DNA of 64,000 nucleotides from Magnetospirillum sp. 15-1 (GCF_900184795.1 NZ_FXXN01000022.1:1-64000), one strand, 5' to 3'; shown: positions 7,257 through 15,941, numbered from the stretch's first letter. Translations and numbers: made by a program. The notes: generated by a model from the letters alone, not told the origin.

Positions 7257-9934
7257 CGGATGTCCTCCCTACCATCGACCAAACCACGGCATTGACAGAG
7301 TTGCGCCATACCCTGCGGCGCAACGGCTACCATCCCGTGCCGATCTCGGGTGCCCACCTGTCCATCAAGGCCGCCGGTAAGCGGCCGTTGATGCGGGGCT
7401 GGGAAACCATCTGCGCCACCGCGGACGAGGCCGAGATCGGTCGGTGGGCCAAGAAGCAGCCCGAATGCACCAATACCGGCCTGCTATGCGGCGGGATCGT
7501 CGGCATCGACATCGACGTGCCGGTCGAGCAACCGGCGGCGGCAATCGAGCAGCTGGCCCGCGACATGCTGGGCGACACGCCGCTGAAGCGCATCGGCCGC
7601 GCCCCCAAGCTGCTGCTGGTGATGCGGGCGGCCCAGGCATTCGACAAGATCCAGACCCCGGAACTGCTGCTGCCCGACGGCACCAGCATGCGCGTCGAGA
7701 TCCTGGCCACCGGTCAGCAGTTCGTGGGCTTCGGCATCCATCCCGATACCCAGGCCGACTATGTCTGGCCCAACCGCTCACCGCTGGAGGTGCCCGCCAG
7801 CGAACTGCCGGTGGTCAGCGCCGAGCAATGCGTGGACTTCATCGCCCAGGCCGAGACGGTGCTGCGCGGCCTCGGCGGCCAGACGCGGGCCGAGATCAAA
7901 GGCGTCGAACGCGCCGGGCGCAAGGCGGCAGGGCTTCCCGTGGGCGCCATCGCCGCCGGAATCGATGCCGCACCCGACCGAGAGACCGTCGCCTCCGCCC
8001 TGGCCCAGATCCCTAATGACGATCTGCCCTATGACGACTGGGTGAAAGTCGGCTTTGCCCTCTATGCCGGCCTGGGGCTGGACGGGGCCGATCTGTGGGA
8101 AAGCTGGTCGGCACAGTCGGCCAAGAACGATCCCGCAGCCACCATGGAGAAGTGGCCCAGCTTCGCGGCAGGCCGCAGCATCGGCATCGCCACCCTGTTC
8201 TGGATGGCCAAACAGAACGGCTGGAAACGCCCCAAAACCGCCCGACCCCGCACACCCCGCCAGAATCCTTACGAGGGCATGAAGCGCGACTGGGCACCGC
8301 CTGCCGGCTTCGCCGGCAATTTGAACGATTGCGGGCCTACGCCCGCGAGCCGTCCCACCATCCGCATCATCGCCGGCGATCTGCCCCGCGTCGTCGGTGA
8401 AGGCGAGATGGCGATGATGAATGCCGACCTGCCGCTCTATCAGCGCGGCAGCATGGTGGTGCGCCCGGCCTCGTCCGCCGTCACCATCACCGACGGGCAC
8501 AAGGTCAACGCCCTGCGCCTCGTCGTCGTCAACCGCCACCATATTTCCGAGGCCATGACCTTCGCCGCCAATTGGGAGCGGTTCGACGCCCGCGCCGAGG
8601 ATTGGGTCTCGACCGACTGCCCCTTGCGCATCGCCGACACCTATCTCGCCCGCGAAGGGATGTGGAAGCTGCCGGTGCTGACCGGCATCATCAACGCTCC
8701 GACGCTGCGCGCCGATGGCTCGCTGCTGAACCAGCCCGGCTATGATGCCGCTACCGGCCTGCTGTACGATCCGCAAGGGGGCTTCTTTCCCGCCATTCCC
8801 GCCCATCCGGATCGCGGTCTGGCGCTGTCCGCCCTGCGTTTCCTGCGCGGCGTGATCGAGACCTTTCCCTTCGTCACCGGGGCCGACCGGGCAGTGGCGC
8901 TGTCGGGGATGCTGACCGCCGCCATCCGCCGCTCGCTGCCGGCGGCACCGCTGCACGGCTTCAACGCTCCCACCGCCGGGTCGGGCAAATCCCTGCTGGT
9001 CGACATCGCCAGCATGATCGCCTCGGGCCGCCCCGCCGCGGTCATCGCCCAGGGCAAGACCGAGGAAGAAATGGAAAAGCGCCTGGGAGCCGCCCTGATC
9101 GCCGGTGATCCGCTGATCTCCATCGACAATTGCGAGATCGGCCTCGGCGGAGAATTGCTGTGCCAGGTGCTGACCCAGCCCATGCTCAAGGTGCGCCTGC
9201 TGGGAAAATCGCTCAATATCGAGGTGCCCAGCACGGCAATGGTGTTCGCCACCGGCAACAACCTGACCGTGGTGGGCGACATGACGCGACGCGCCATCCG
9301 CTGCACCCTGGATGCCGGGGTCGAGCGCCCGGAACTGCGCGAGTTCGACCGGGACCCGGTCGCCACGGTCGCCGCCACCCGTGGCGATTACGTGGCGGCG
9401 GCGCTGACCATCCTGCGCGCCTTCCACCTCGCCGGCCGCCCGCAGCAGACCACCCCGCTGGGCTCCTTCACCGAATGGTCGCGCTGGGTCCGCGACGGCC
9501 TGATCTGGCTGGGCGAGGCCGACCCCTGCGCCACCATGGAAGAGGTGCGCGGCGCCGACCCCAAGCTGGAATCGCTGACCACGGTGATCGAGCAATGGCA
9601 CACCCATCTCGGCAGCCGCCGCGTCTCGGTCAAGGAAGTGATCGATGTCGCCACCGATCAGCTTGCCAGCTTCCACGGTCGGGCGGACTTCATCAACCCC
9701 GAATTCCGGGAAGCCCTGCTGGCGGTGGCGGGCGACGGCGGCGCCATCAGCGGCAAGCGCCTGGGCAAGTGGCTGTCCGCCAACCAGGGCCGCATCGTCA
9801 ACACCATGCGGATCACCCCCGACGGCATCGTCTCCGGGATCTCCCGGTGGCGGCTGCGGGGAAGCAGCGACGAAGCGGCGCAATCCATGCCGCCCGTCTC
9901 CAATATCCGCCCATTTCCCCATCACCAGGGCTGA
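7253..9934 (+). CDS. primase-polymerase/helicase-like replication protein of the mobile element
   Basis: 893 residues from an ATG that overlaps the upstream stop. The N-terminal third resembles bifunctional primase-polymerase proteins: GIDIDVP carries the paired metal-binding acids, and HPDTQADYVWP follows. A PriCT-like segment lies near residue 245-300 (DDWVKVGFALYAGLG). The C-terminal half is an ATPase with a Walker A motif (NAPTAGSGKSLL), an acidic Walker-B-like SIDNCE, and a sensor-like FATGNNLTVVGD. This is the architecture of replication initiators in P4-like satellites and integrative elements. It probably acts at the origin-like repeats near 13 kb. A 734-codon open frame on the opposite strand is a GC-bias shadow. 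Confidence 0.85.
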   Translation: MTDVLPTIDQTTALTELRHTLRRNGYHPVPISGAHLSIKAAGKRPLMRGWETICATADEAEIGRWAKKQPECTNTGLLCGGIVGIDIDVPVEQPAAAIEQLARDMLGDTPLKRIGRAPKLLLVMRAAQAFDKIQTPELLLPDGTSMRVEILATGQQFVGFGIHPDTQADYVWPNRSPLEVPASELPVVSAEQCVDFIAQAETVLRGLGGQTRAEIKGVERAGRKAAGLPVGAIAAGIDAAPDRETVASALAQIPNDDLPYDDWVKVGFALYAGLGLDGADLWESWSAQSAKNDPAATMEKWPSFAAGRSIGIATLFWMAKQNGWKRPKTARPRTPRQNPYEGMKRDWAPPAGFAGNLNDCGPTPASRPTIRIIAGDLPRVVGEGEMAMMNADLPLYQRGSMVVRPASSAVTITDGHKVNALRLVVVNRHHISEAMTFAANWERFDARAEDWVSTDCPLRIADTYLAREGMWKLPVLTGIINAPTLRADGSLLNQPGYDAATGLLYDPQGGFFPAIPAHPDRGLALSALRFLRGVIETFPFVTGADRAVALSGMLTAAIRRSLPAAPLHGFNAPTAGSGKSLLVDIASMIASGRPAAVIAQGKTEEEMEKRLGAALIAGDPLISIDNCEIGLGGELLCQVLTQPMLKVRLLGKSLNIEVPSTAMVFATGNNLTVVGDMTRRAIRCTLDAGVERPELREFDRDPVATVAATRGDYVAAALTILRAFHLAGRPQQTTPLGSFTEWSRWVRDGLIWLGEADPCATMEEVRGADPKLESLTTVIEQWHTHLGSRRVSVKEVIDVATDQLASFHGRADFINPEFREALLAVAGDGGAISGKRLGKWLSANQGRIVNTMRITPDGIVSGISRWRLRGSSDEAAQSMPPVSNIRPFPHHQG

Positions 9935-10086
9935 TCCTGGCGGCATGGAATAGGACGGAACAGCCCGACGGGAAGGCTTCATTACCGAAAACTGGCGATA
10001 ATCATCGGCTTCCCGTCTCCGGAACCGCCGTTGAGGCGATGCTCGATGGCGACGGCCGATGTTTCGACAATCCGACGAATACGTGA

Positions 10087-10410
10087 TCAGCGGAGAAGAC
10101 GGCGCTGCAGCAACCCCTGCATGTCCCGGCGACCGTCCACGACACAGTAGACCACGACCAGCCGATCGACGATCCGATAGATGACTCGGTACGGCTTGTA
10201 GTGAACCTCGCGGAACTCGGTCATGCCGAGCGACCGAAGCTCCTTCGGCACGTTGCCGCGATCAGGGAGTTCCGACAGCGCAAGGCAGATTTCCTCCAGT
10301 GCCAGCAGGACACGGTCGGCATTCTCGATGACATCGTATTCGGCAATGTAACGATAGATGTCCTCGATGTCGCGCGCGGCATCCTCGGACAACAGCACCT
10401 CGAACGTCAT
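10087..10410 (-). CDS. RelE/ParE-family toxin
   Basis: A 107-residue protein of the RelE/ParE fold. It begins FEVLLSEDAARDIEDIYRYI and carries the typical central and C-terminal strands (FREVHYKPYRVIYRI, VVVYCVVDGRRDMQ). It is encoded 5 bp downstream of a Phd/YefM-like antitoxin on the same strand. Depending on subfamily it would cleave mRNA at ribosomes or inhibit gyrase; the sequence alone does not decide. Confidence 0.88.
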   Translation of the reverse strand: MTFEVLLSEDAARDIEDIYRYIAEYDVIENADRVLLALEEICLALSELPDRGNVPKELRSLGMTEFREVHYKPYRVIYRIVDRLVVVYCVVDGRRDMQGLLQRRLLR

Positions 10411-10415
10411 GGCGC

Positions 10416-10688
10416 TCAGTTCTTCAACCGGTCACGGATACGAGCGAAGGCCCCCGCTACCGGTTCGACCTTGCCATCGGCGATGGCCTTGCCGGTCAGC
10501 GCCAGAACCTTCAGCAGCGCCAGGGTTTCCTGCGTCTCCTCGAAACTGGCGATATCCTGCAGCACCGCCTTGGCCTCGCCGTGCAGGGTGATAACCACCG
10601 GCTGCTGGTTCTCGGTGAGGTCGCGGATCACCTCAGGCGCGTGCGCCTTGAGATAGCTGATTGGCCTGACCTGATCAGAAAGCTTCAT
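10416..10688 (-). CDS. Phd/YefM-family antitoxin
   Basis: A 90-residue antitoxin with the Phd/YefM N-terminal DNA-binding fold: VRPISYLKAHAPEVI, then QQPVVITLHGEAKAVL. The C-terminal helix would bind the RelE/ParE toxin encoded immediately downstream. The upstream region (10695-10735) contains two AGTCC repeats, one within ATAGTCCGAATTTAGTCC, that could be the autoregulatory operator. Confidence 0.87.
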   Translation of the reverse strand: MKLSDQVRPISYLKAHAPEVIRDLTENQQPVVITLHGEAKAVLQDIASFEETQETLALLKVLALTGKAIADGKVEPVAGAFARIRDRLKN

Positions 10689-10816
10689 GTCGGACTCCCG
10701 GAGAGTTCAGACCAGAATATAGTCCGAATTTAGTCCAAGCCAAAGGGCCGTCATGGGAGATGGCGACAGAGATGGCTATGGCCGAGCCTTCGACGAGATC
10801 GCCGATGCCAAGGCGG

Positions 10817-11032
10817 TCAGCGCCGGGTGATCCGGCGCAGCGCATCCTGGTATTTCGGGTTGTCGGGATGCCAGTGCAGCGGCCGACAGCCGAGCCGCAG
10901 ATTACGGTTCCAGAATTCCAGGATCTGCTGTTTGGAATAGCCCCGGCCCCGGAAGTATTTGAAGTCGGCCTGCGACCATTGCGGATGGGCGTTCAGCGAG
11001 GCGCAGGGGCGGACGGTCAACCGGGCCGCCAT
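10817..11032 (-). CDS. small hypothetical protein
   Basis: 71 residues starting at ATG 11032, one base after the stop of the DUF6900-type gene. It contains a helical aromatic stretch (QWSQADFKYFRGRGYSKQQ) and ends RRITRR. Family not recognised. Close coupling with the upstream gene suggests a two-gene operon belonging to the mobile backbone. Confidence 0.6.
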   Translation of the reverse strand: MAARLTVRPCASLNAHPQWSQADFKYFRGRGYSKQQILEFWNRNLRLGCRPLHWHPDNPKYQDALRRITRR

Positions 11033-11033
11033 G

Positions 11034-11198
11034 TCACTTCGCCTTCTGACCGGCGGCAAATGCAACTTCCAGAGCGGCCTTGATGCTCCAGACCGAAAGC
11101 TCGTGGAAGTCGAGGCGGTCGCTGTTGCGGTTGTCCAGGGTTTCGAGGTCGAGGATCTTGGTGGCGATCTCGGTCAGGATCTTGTCGCGGTTCGTCAT
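11034..11198 (-). CDS. DUF6900-type small protein
   Basis: 54 residues. It matches the pattern of DUF6900 proteins common in proteobacterial mobile elements: DKILTEIATKILDLETL, then RNSDRLDFHELSVWSI, then a short helix. The start at 11198 is chosen over the in-frame upstream codons because the family begins at this point. Function of the family is unknown. Confidence 0.7.
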   Translation of the reverse strand: MTNRDKILTEIATKILDLETLDNRNSDRLDFHELSVWSIKAALEVAFAAGQKAK

Positions 11199-11405
11199 GG
11201 TCGGCGCCTCCGGTTGCAACCCTATACACGCTCCGAGCCGGGAACGGATCAAGTCGGATCATCACGGAATTTCAACGAGGAATTCCACCAGTCTCGCCGG
11301 ATGTCCCCGGCCGACGATCCGTCTTCGGCAGCGATAATGTTGGCTTGGCTTCGCCCGTCTCTGAATCTACTCTTTCGGGCCATATTTTCCGAGGGGAAGA
11401 GCATC

Positions 11406-11675
11406 ATGAGTAAATCCGCCATGTCCAAGGCCATCCGCCAAGCCGCCGGTTGCAGCATCGCCCAGGCCGACGCCGCCGTCGAAGCGGTGCTGGCCACCAT
11501 CGTCGAAGGCGTCAAGACCGAGGGCCGCTTCAGCCTCATCGGTTTCGGCTCCTTCTCCAAGTCCGAGCGCCCGGCGCGTCAGGGGCGCAACCCAAAGACC
11601 GGCGAGGCCATCGACATTGCCGCCTCGACCTCGATCAAGTTCAGCACCTCGGTGGCTTTGAAGAAGTCGCTGTAA
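11406..11675 (+). CDS. HU/IHF-family DNA-binding protein
   Basis: An 89-residue histone-like protein. It has two N-terminal helices (SKAIRQAAGCSIAQADAAVE), the beta core FSLIGFGSFSKSERPARQGRNP with the family GFGSF signature, then a DNA-binding arm and a C-terminal helix ending ALKKSL. It bends DNA and could support integrase or replication complexes of the element. The frame is open upstream, but the ATG at 11406 gives the standard family length. Confidence 0.9.
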   Translation: MSKSAMSKAIRQAAGCSIAQADAAVEAVLATIVEGVKTEGRFSLIGFGSFSKSERPARQGRNPKTGEAIDIAASTSIKFSTSVALKKSL

Positions 11676-11678
11676 GTT

Positions 11679-11875
11679 ATGGCCGTTAATCCCGAGCATG
11701 CGGCCCGCGCCGCGAGTGATCTGATGGATCACTATGGTCAGGCCGCTCTCGATGTCGCCAGGAAGCGAGCTGAACGCGCATCGAGGGCCGGTGACATGCG
11801 GCCCTCGATCAAGCCCTGATGGTGCTGACCGAAATCGAGCGCCATCAGGGAAGTTCATCCACGCAGGTGACGTAG
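11679..11875 (+). pseudogene. small helical protein gene, frameshifted
   Basis: The ATG at 11679 opens a coherent charged helical peptide (DHYGQAALDVARKRAERASR). After codon 40, near 11796, natural-looking sequence continues only in another frame (AALDQALMVLTEIERHQG) to a TAG at 11873. A single missing base restores one protein of about 65 residues. Either a real frameshift or a sequencing error explains this. It follows the HU gene by 3 bp. Confidence 0.45.
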
Positions 11876-12042
11876 GAATCGCCCTTGTTCCAGGAGCCTT
11901 CGTCGAGTTCCCACTCGGTGTCGGTGCTGTTGGATAGTTTCTCGAAGGCGGCCACCTCGGCCTGCTCGGGCGTTTCTGCCTCGGCCTCGACGACGGTGCT
12001 TTCCGTCACATCACGGGTGATGATCACGCTGTAGCGGGGCAT
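11845..12042 (-). CDS. small acidic hypothetical protein
   Basis: 65 residues, strongly acidic in the middle (VVEAEAETPEQAEVAAFEKL), beginning with a beta-like stretch PRYSVIITRDVTES. It looks like a small single-domain protein of mobile elements; no function recognised. It overlaps the end of the frameshifted gene on the other strand and lies 11 bp downstream of the DUF3489 gene, probably in the same transcript. Confidence 0.55.
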   Translation of the reverse strand: MPRYSVIITRDVTESTVVEAEAETPEQAEVAAFEKLSNSTDTEWELDEGSWNKGDSYVTCVDELP

Positions 12043-12053
12043 GCTGGACTCCT

Positions 12054-12494
12054 TCAGGCGGGCAGTCTGTAAATCCGCCCACGAGTCTCGACCTTTTCGC
12101 TGGTAACGACGAGGCCCAGCGTCTTCTTCAGGGAACCGGAAATAAAGCCGCGCACCGAATGCGCCTGCCAGTTCGTCACCGCCATGATCTCGGCGATGCT
12201 GGCACCCTCGGGCCGCTTCAGCAAGGCAATCAGCGCCTCCTGCTTGGTGCCGACGCGGGCCTTGCGGACTGGATTCGTGCCGGGGACTTCGAGGCCCAGC
12301 GCCGCAAAGGCGGCGGCGGTGACCACCAGCGTACCGGCACCGTCCTCTTCGACCATCCCCTTGGCGGCAAGACTGGCGATCACCTTGGTGACCGCTCCCC
12401 CCTTAATATGAGCCGGCAGCGGCAGGACCTCTCCACCCTCGCGGGCGCAGGCGGCGGACAGGAAGGCGCGTTGGGTGTCGGAAAGTTGGATCAT
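12054..12494 (-). CDS. DUF3489-domain protein
   Basis: 146 residues starting MIQLSDTQRAFLSAA. The C-terminal part (from about residue 88) fits the DUF3489 winged-helix-like domain: TKQEALIALLKRPEGASIAE, then WQAHSVRGFISG and an SEKVETRGRIYRLP end. Such proteins accompany recombinases in alphaproteobacterial elements. The first roughly 17 codons and the upstream DNA recur at 62.9 kb, where they are fused to a different coding end. Confidence 0.82.
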   Translation of the reverse strand: MIQLSDTQRAFLSAACAREGGEVLPLPAHIKGGAVTKVIASLAAKGMVEEDGAGTLVVTAAAFAALGLEVPGTNPVRKARVGTKQEALIALLKRPEGASIAEIMAVTNWQAHSVRGFISGSLKKTLGLVVTSEKVETRGRIYRLPA

Positions 12495-12921
12495 GGCGGT
12501 TCCCTCGGGTTGGCGACGCGGCGGCTCCACGCCTGTACCACCCCGGGCCCCGCCGGATGGACCCGGTCGGGGCGATACGGGAACCTGATCGATCAGGCTG
12601 GCGTGTTCCGATGCAGGGCCAGTGCCGCCCCGTGCAGTGCAACCGCATCCGCCAGCATGCGGTCGAGATCGATGATGGTGCCGATGGCAGCCTTTCGCTG
12701 GCCGTCGCGGACATAGCCGACGGCCTCGTCCATGCGCGTGGTCATGTCGCGCAAGAGGGCTGCCAGGGCGTCGATATTGGCGGCGATGGCGGTTTCGGCG
12801 ATGTGCTTGCTCATGATGGCCTCTGTTCCTGGGGTCATCCATCGCTCTGATCGCCGGACACATCAACGACTATCGACGATCACGCGGGGTAGCCGCCACC
12901 ATGCGTCATTCTCCCGGCCCC
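12441..12921. repeat. direct repeat copy A, about 490 bp
   Basis: This segment recurs in the same orientation at 62891-63374 with an estimated 90 percent identity by eye. It covers the 5' end of the DUF3489 gene, the whole small gene at 12593-12814 and its upstream region. The two copies bracket the catabolic cluster. Confidence 0.9.
12593..12814 (-). CDS. small helical protein of the mobile backbone (copy A)
   Basis: A 73-residue, all-helical protein: HIAETAIAANIDALAALLRD, then DGQRKAAIGTIIDLDRML, ending ALALHRNTPA. A near-identical paralogue is encoded at 63049-63270. Function unknown. The start at 12814 is chosen because conservation between the copies extends to that Met. It is followed on the same strand by the DUF3489 gene. 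Confidence 0.7.
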   Translation of the reverse strand: MSKHIAETAIAANIDALAALLRDMTTRMDEAVGYVRDGQRKAAIGTIIDLDRMLADAVALHGAALALHRNTPA

Positions 12922-12952
12922 CTTGTCCCCGAAGAGGTCGCGGCGGACTCCC

Positions 12953-13126
12953 CCGTGGTGGGTTTGGTGGGAGTAGTGGGTTTGCCCCCGCTCCTTCCTT
13001 ATATTTGTCATGCATATCTTTTTCTCCACACATGGCATGCATGTCTCTTTGTAGAAATATTTGTCGTCTGACAGTTTCCTACGGGGTATGGCGGCAAACC
13101 CACCATGTCCACCAAACCCACCACGG
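12953..13126. repeat. 34-bp inverted repeat with AT-rich spacer, candidate replication origin
   Basis: Arms at 12953-12986 and 13093-13126 match in inverted orientation at 30 of 34 positions; each arm contains the submotif GTGGTGGGTTTGGTGG. The 106-bp spacer is markedly more AT-rich than its surroundings and carries ATTTGTCATGCAT and GGCATGCATGTCT motifs. No convincing gene lies here. An arm-and-AT-rich-core layout near a primase-helicase gene suggests an origin or related control region, which is inference. Confidence 0.5.
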
Positions 13127-13282
13127 TCACGGCACCGGAATGGGACGGACCGAAGCGGATGGAGCAGTCCTGCCCTCGGCACCATGGATTACCCCGCGCC
13201 GGAAAAGCACGGGTCCTCCCTGGCACTTTCGCTATACGGGAGGCAGCAGCGCGCCATTTCGCTAGCGACAGCCCGAAATTCT

Positions 13283-13406
13283 GGGTTACCACTTGGGTTA
13301 CCGGTTACCACAAAAATCACAGCAATTCCGCGCCTTCTAGGGTGGAAACCACCCACTGTTAACTACCCGCACTCACCCCGAAAGGGTAGTTACCGTGGAA
13401 ACCACC
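13283..13406. repeat. clustered short repeats (GGTTACC and GTGGAAACCACC)
   Basis: GGTTACC occurs three times within 13284-13309. GTGGAAACCACC, itself a near palindrome, occurs at 13342-13353 and 13395-13406. Between them AACTACCC and GGGTAGTT form an 8-bp hairpin stem. These look like iterons or operator sites belonging with the inverted repeat just upstream. Confidence 0.5.
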
Positions 13407-13857
13407 TGAACGGGTGGGAATCGATCTATTCGGAGGAAACACACACACGACAGGCAAATCCAGCAGAAGCCGCCCGAAGGCCGCCGAACAAGGCAGCCGC
13501 CACAGGACGCTTACGGTGTAACGACGCTGTTACCGTTTGATCTCCGGCAGAGTTGGCGGGCCGGCTCTGTCGCGAGAAGGGCCCCAGCCGAATTGGGATG
13601 CCCTGACGAATCTTGAATGATCGATTCAGGCGGCAAGACCGTGCCCTCACGGTTTTCCGGGATTGAGCCGCCCCCCCTTAGGCAGACAATAGAAAGCTGA
13701 GGGATTTTACCGCGTTGTGTGGTTACATAGCAGCGCAATTACCAGCAAGTAAATCCCGGCATATCCATTTGTTGAATGGCTGCGGAATTTACCTTCATCA
13801 ATGGCCGCCCCCAGCCCAGGATGAATCATTACATTCGGTTGTCATTGGAGAGTCGGA
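13407..13857. other. intergenic region, no gene recognised
   Basis: Short open frames exist on both strands but none has coding character. The region contains a 7-base C tract at 13671-13677. It marks the passage from mobile backbone (left) to catabolic genes (right). The promoter for the SDR gene at 13858 should lie in its right part, but no clear -35/-10 pair was identified. Confidence 0.4.
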
Positions 13858-14661
13858 ATGTCAAACGAAAATTTGGTCTGGTTCATTACGGGGTGTAGTT
13901 CAGGGTTTGGGCGAAATCTTTCCGAAACCGCGCTCTCTCGTGGCGATCGCGTCGTCGTCACCGCTCGTAATCCAGACACCGTTGTCGAGCTTGGGAAGCG
14001 TTATCCCGACCAGGCATTGATCGTCAGCCTGGACGTCACGAATCCCGATCAGACTCGGGAGGCGGTGAGTCTGGCCCTGGCTTCGTTCGGCCGCATCGAT
14101 GTGTTGGTTAATAACGCCGGCCTTGGGCTGCAGGGTCCCGCCGAGAACGCCGAGAGAAACCAAATTCGCCGGCTATTCGAAACCAACCTATTCGGTCTGA
14201 TGGATTTGACTCGTACGGTCCTGCCAACGCTTCGCGCTCAGGGACGCGGCCACATCGTCAATCTGTCCTCGGTGGCCGGTCGTATCGGCCTCCCCATGCT
14301 GGCCCTCTATGGCAGCAGCAAGTTCGCCGTGGAGGGGTTCTCCGAGGGGCTGGCGGGGGAAGTGGCCAAATTCGGCATTCGGGTCACCATAATCGAACCC
14401 GGCCCGTTCACCACGGATTTCGTCAGTCGCTCGATGGAGACGATACCGCCCAGCGAACCCTACCGGGAATTGGCGCAATCCATAGACAAGGCACTCGCCG
14501 CCATGCCATTCGGCGCTCCTTCCGAGGTCGTCGATGCAATCATCAAGGTGGTCGATATGCAGGACCCGCCCCGGCGCTTGGCGGTCGGGGCTTATGCAGA
14601 GCAGGCGCTTCGCGCTTCACTCCTTGCACAGTTGGCTGAGTTGGATCGCGGGATGGCGTGA
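13858..14661 (+). CDS. short-chain dehydrogenase/reductase
   Basis: A 267-residue classical SDR. It has the cofactor loop TGCSSGFGRNL near residue 12, NNAG near 81, catalytic Ser in NLSSVAG and YGSSKFAVE (Tyr-x-x-x-Lys), and then PGPFTTDF. Arg residues after the second strand (VTARN) suggest NADP(H). It would oxidise or reduce a hydroxyl/keto group of a pathway intermediate. It is the first gene of the catabolic cluster, 27 bp upstream of the periplasmic binding protein gene. The substrate cannot be predicted. Confidence 0.85.
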   Translation: MSNENLVWFITGCSSGFGRNLSETALSRGDRVVVTARNPDTVVELGKRYPDQALIVSLDVTNPDQTREAVSLALASFGRIDVLVNNAGLGLQGPAENAERNQIRRLFETNLFGLMDLTRTVLPTLRAQGRGHIVNLSSVAGRIGLPMLALYGSSKFAVEGFSEGLAGEVAKFGIRVTIIEPGPFTTDFVSRSMETIPPSEPYRELAQSIDKALAAMPFGAPSEVVDAIIKVVDMQDPPRRLAVGAYAEQALRASLLAQLAELDRGMA

Positions 14662-14688
14662 GCGAAGAATTGAACATGGAGGCTGGCC

Positions 14689-15837
14689 GTGATCAAAATT
14701 GCAGGAATTCTTGGCATCTTCGCCGCAGCAATCTTCGGTGCGGGGGGGGCTTGGGCCGAAAAGCCTCCGATCAAGATCGGCGCCGTATTATCCACCACCG
14801 GCCCTGCTGGCTATTTGGGTGACCCGGAAAAAAAGGCACTGGAGTTATTCGCTGAGCGTGCCAATGCCGATGGAGGCGTGATTGGTCGCAAGATTCAGAT
14901 CGTCCTCTACGATGATGGCAGCGATGTGGGAAAGGCGGCAGTTCTGGCCAAGAGGCTGATCCAAACAGATGACGTCGATCTGATTATTGGCGGCACCAAT
15001 ACTGGAACCACCATGGCCATCATCCCGACCGTGGAAGCCGCCGGGATTCCGTTCATTTCACTGGCCGGCGCAGTGGCGATCATCGATCCTGTGAAAAAAT
15101 GGGTGTTCAAGACCTTGCATACCGATCGCATGTTCGCCGAGGCCGCGATGACCGACATGGCCAAGCGGGGACTGACCAAGATTGCCCTGATGACGGAAGA
15201 TTCAGGCTTTGGCAAATCGGGGCGCCAGCAGAGCCTGGAAGTCGCCAAGATATTGGGGCTGGAGGTGGTGGCCGACGAAACCTACGGGAACCGGGATCCC
15301 GACATGACCGCCCAAATGACCAATATCCGAGGCAATTCCGCCGTGCAGGCGATCTTGGTCTTCGGGGTTGGGCAAGGACCGGCCCTGGTGACCAAGAACT
15401 ATCAGCAACTTGGCATGACCCCGCCCCTCTACCATACCATGGGCGTCGCTTCGAAGGACTTCATCCGCTTGGCGGGCCCCGCCACCGAAGGCGTTCGAAT
15501 TCCGGTGACCGGCCTGCTCATCGCGGAACAATTGTCCGATTCTGATCCCCAGAAACCTGTGCTCATGTCTTTCAAGAAGGCCTATGAGGATTCCTACAAG
15601 CTCGAGGTAACCCCCTTTGCCGGCCATTCCTACGACGCCCTCCAGATAGCCCTTGGGGCAATCAAGCGTGCCAACTCCACCGACAGGGAGAAAGTCCGCG
15701 ACGAAATCGAGCGGACCAAGGGTTTTGCCGGAACGGGTGGAGTGTTCTCGATGTCGCCGAGCGACCATATGGGCCTCAGTTTATCGGCCTTTCGCATGGT
15801 CGAGATCCGAAATGGGGAATTCCGGGTGAGCCCGTAG
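14689..15837 (+). CDS. periplasmic substrate-binding protein, branched-chain amino acid (LivK) type
   Basis: 382 residues from a GTG start, with an N-terminal signal peptide ending AWA-EKPP near residue 25. The body is a Peripla_BP_6/LivK-type fold: IKIGAVLSTTGPAGYLGDPE, then VGKAAVLAKRL and DLIIGGTNTGTT. Family members feed ABC importers and many bind aromatic or short organic acids rather than amino acids. No permease or ATPase gene is nearby, so it must pair with a transporter elsewhere or act in sensing with the chemoreceptor at 17686. An 8-base G tract lies inside the signal-peptide codons (14742-14749). Confidence 0.87.
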   Translation: MIKIAGILGIFAAAIFGAGGAWAEKPPIKIGAVLSTTGPAGYLGDPEKKALELFAERANADGGVIGRKIQIVLYDDGSDVGKAAVLAKRLIQTDDVDLIIGGTNTGTTMAIIPTVEAAGIPFISLAGAVAIIDPVKKWVFKTLHTDRMFAEAAMTDMAKRGLTKIALMTEDSGFGKSGRQQSLEVAKILGLEVVADETYGNRDPDMTAQMTNIRGNSAVQAILVFGVGQGPALVTKNYQQLGMTPPLYHTMGVASKDFIRLAGPATEGVRIPVTGLLIAEQLSDSDPQKPVLMSFKKAYEDSYKLEVTPFAGHSYDALQIALGAIKRANSTDREKVRDEIERTKGFAGTGGVFSMSPSDHMGLSLSAFRMVEIRNGEFRVSP

Positions 15838-15882
15838 TTGGCCGTGACGTTTCGGCTTCTCGGTTAGAGCGCGGTTTGAATT

Positions 15883-15927
15883 TAAAAAGTGGGGCGGACG
15901 CCTAGGTTCATCTTAGCGCCCGCCCCA
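15883..15927 (-). terminator. rho-independent terminator of the ETF operon
   Basis: A 12-bp stem, 15890-15901 pairing with 15916-15927 (one G-T pair), is followed on the minus strand by a T run at 15884-15888. It lies 15 bp beyond the etfA stop. On the plus strand no T run follows, so it mainly terminates minus-strand transcripts. Confidence 0.75.
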
Positions 15928-15941
15928 TCAGTTGGAGGGCC

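Noticed and set aside
7778-9982. A 734-codon open frame opposite the primase-helicase gene
   Set aside because: It is low-complexity and rich in Gly, Ala, His and Asp, as expected for the antisense of a GC-rich gene. The plus-strand frame has clear domain motifs.
13008-13362. Overlapping open frames of 85-94 codons on both strands near 13.1-13.3 kb
   Set aside because: No ribosome site or coding character, and they overlap the inverted-repeat and iteron-like region, so noncoding control DNA is the better reading.
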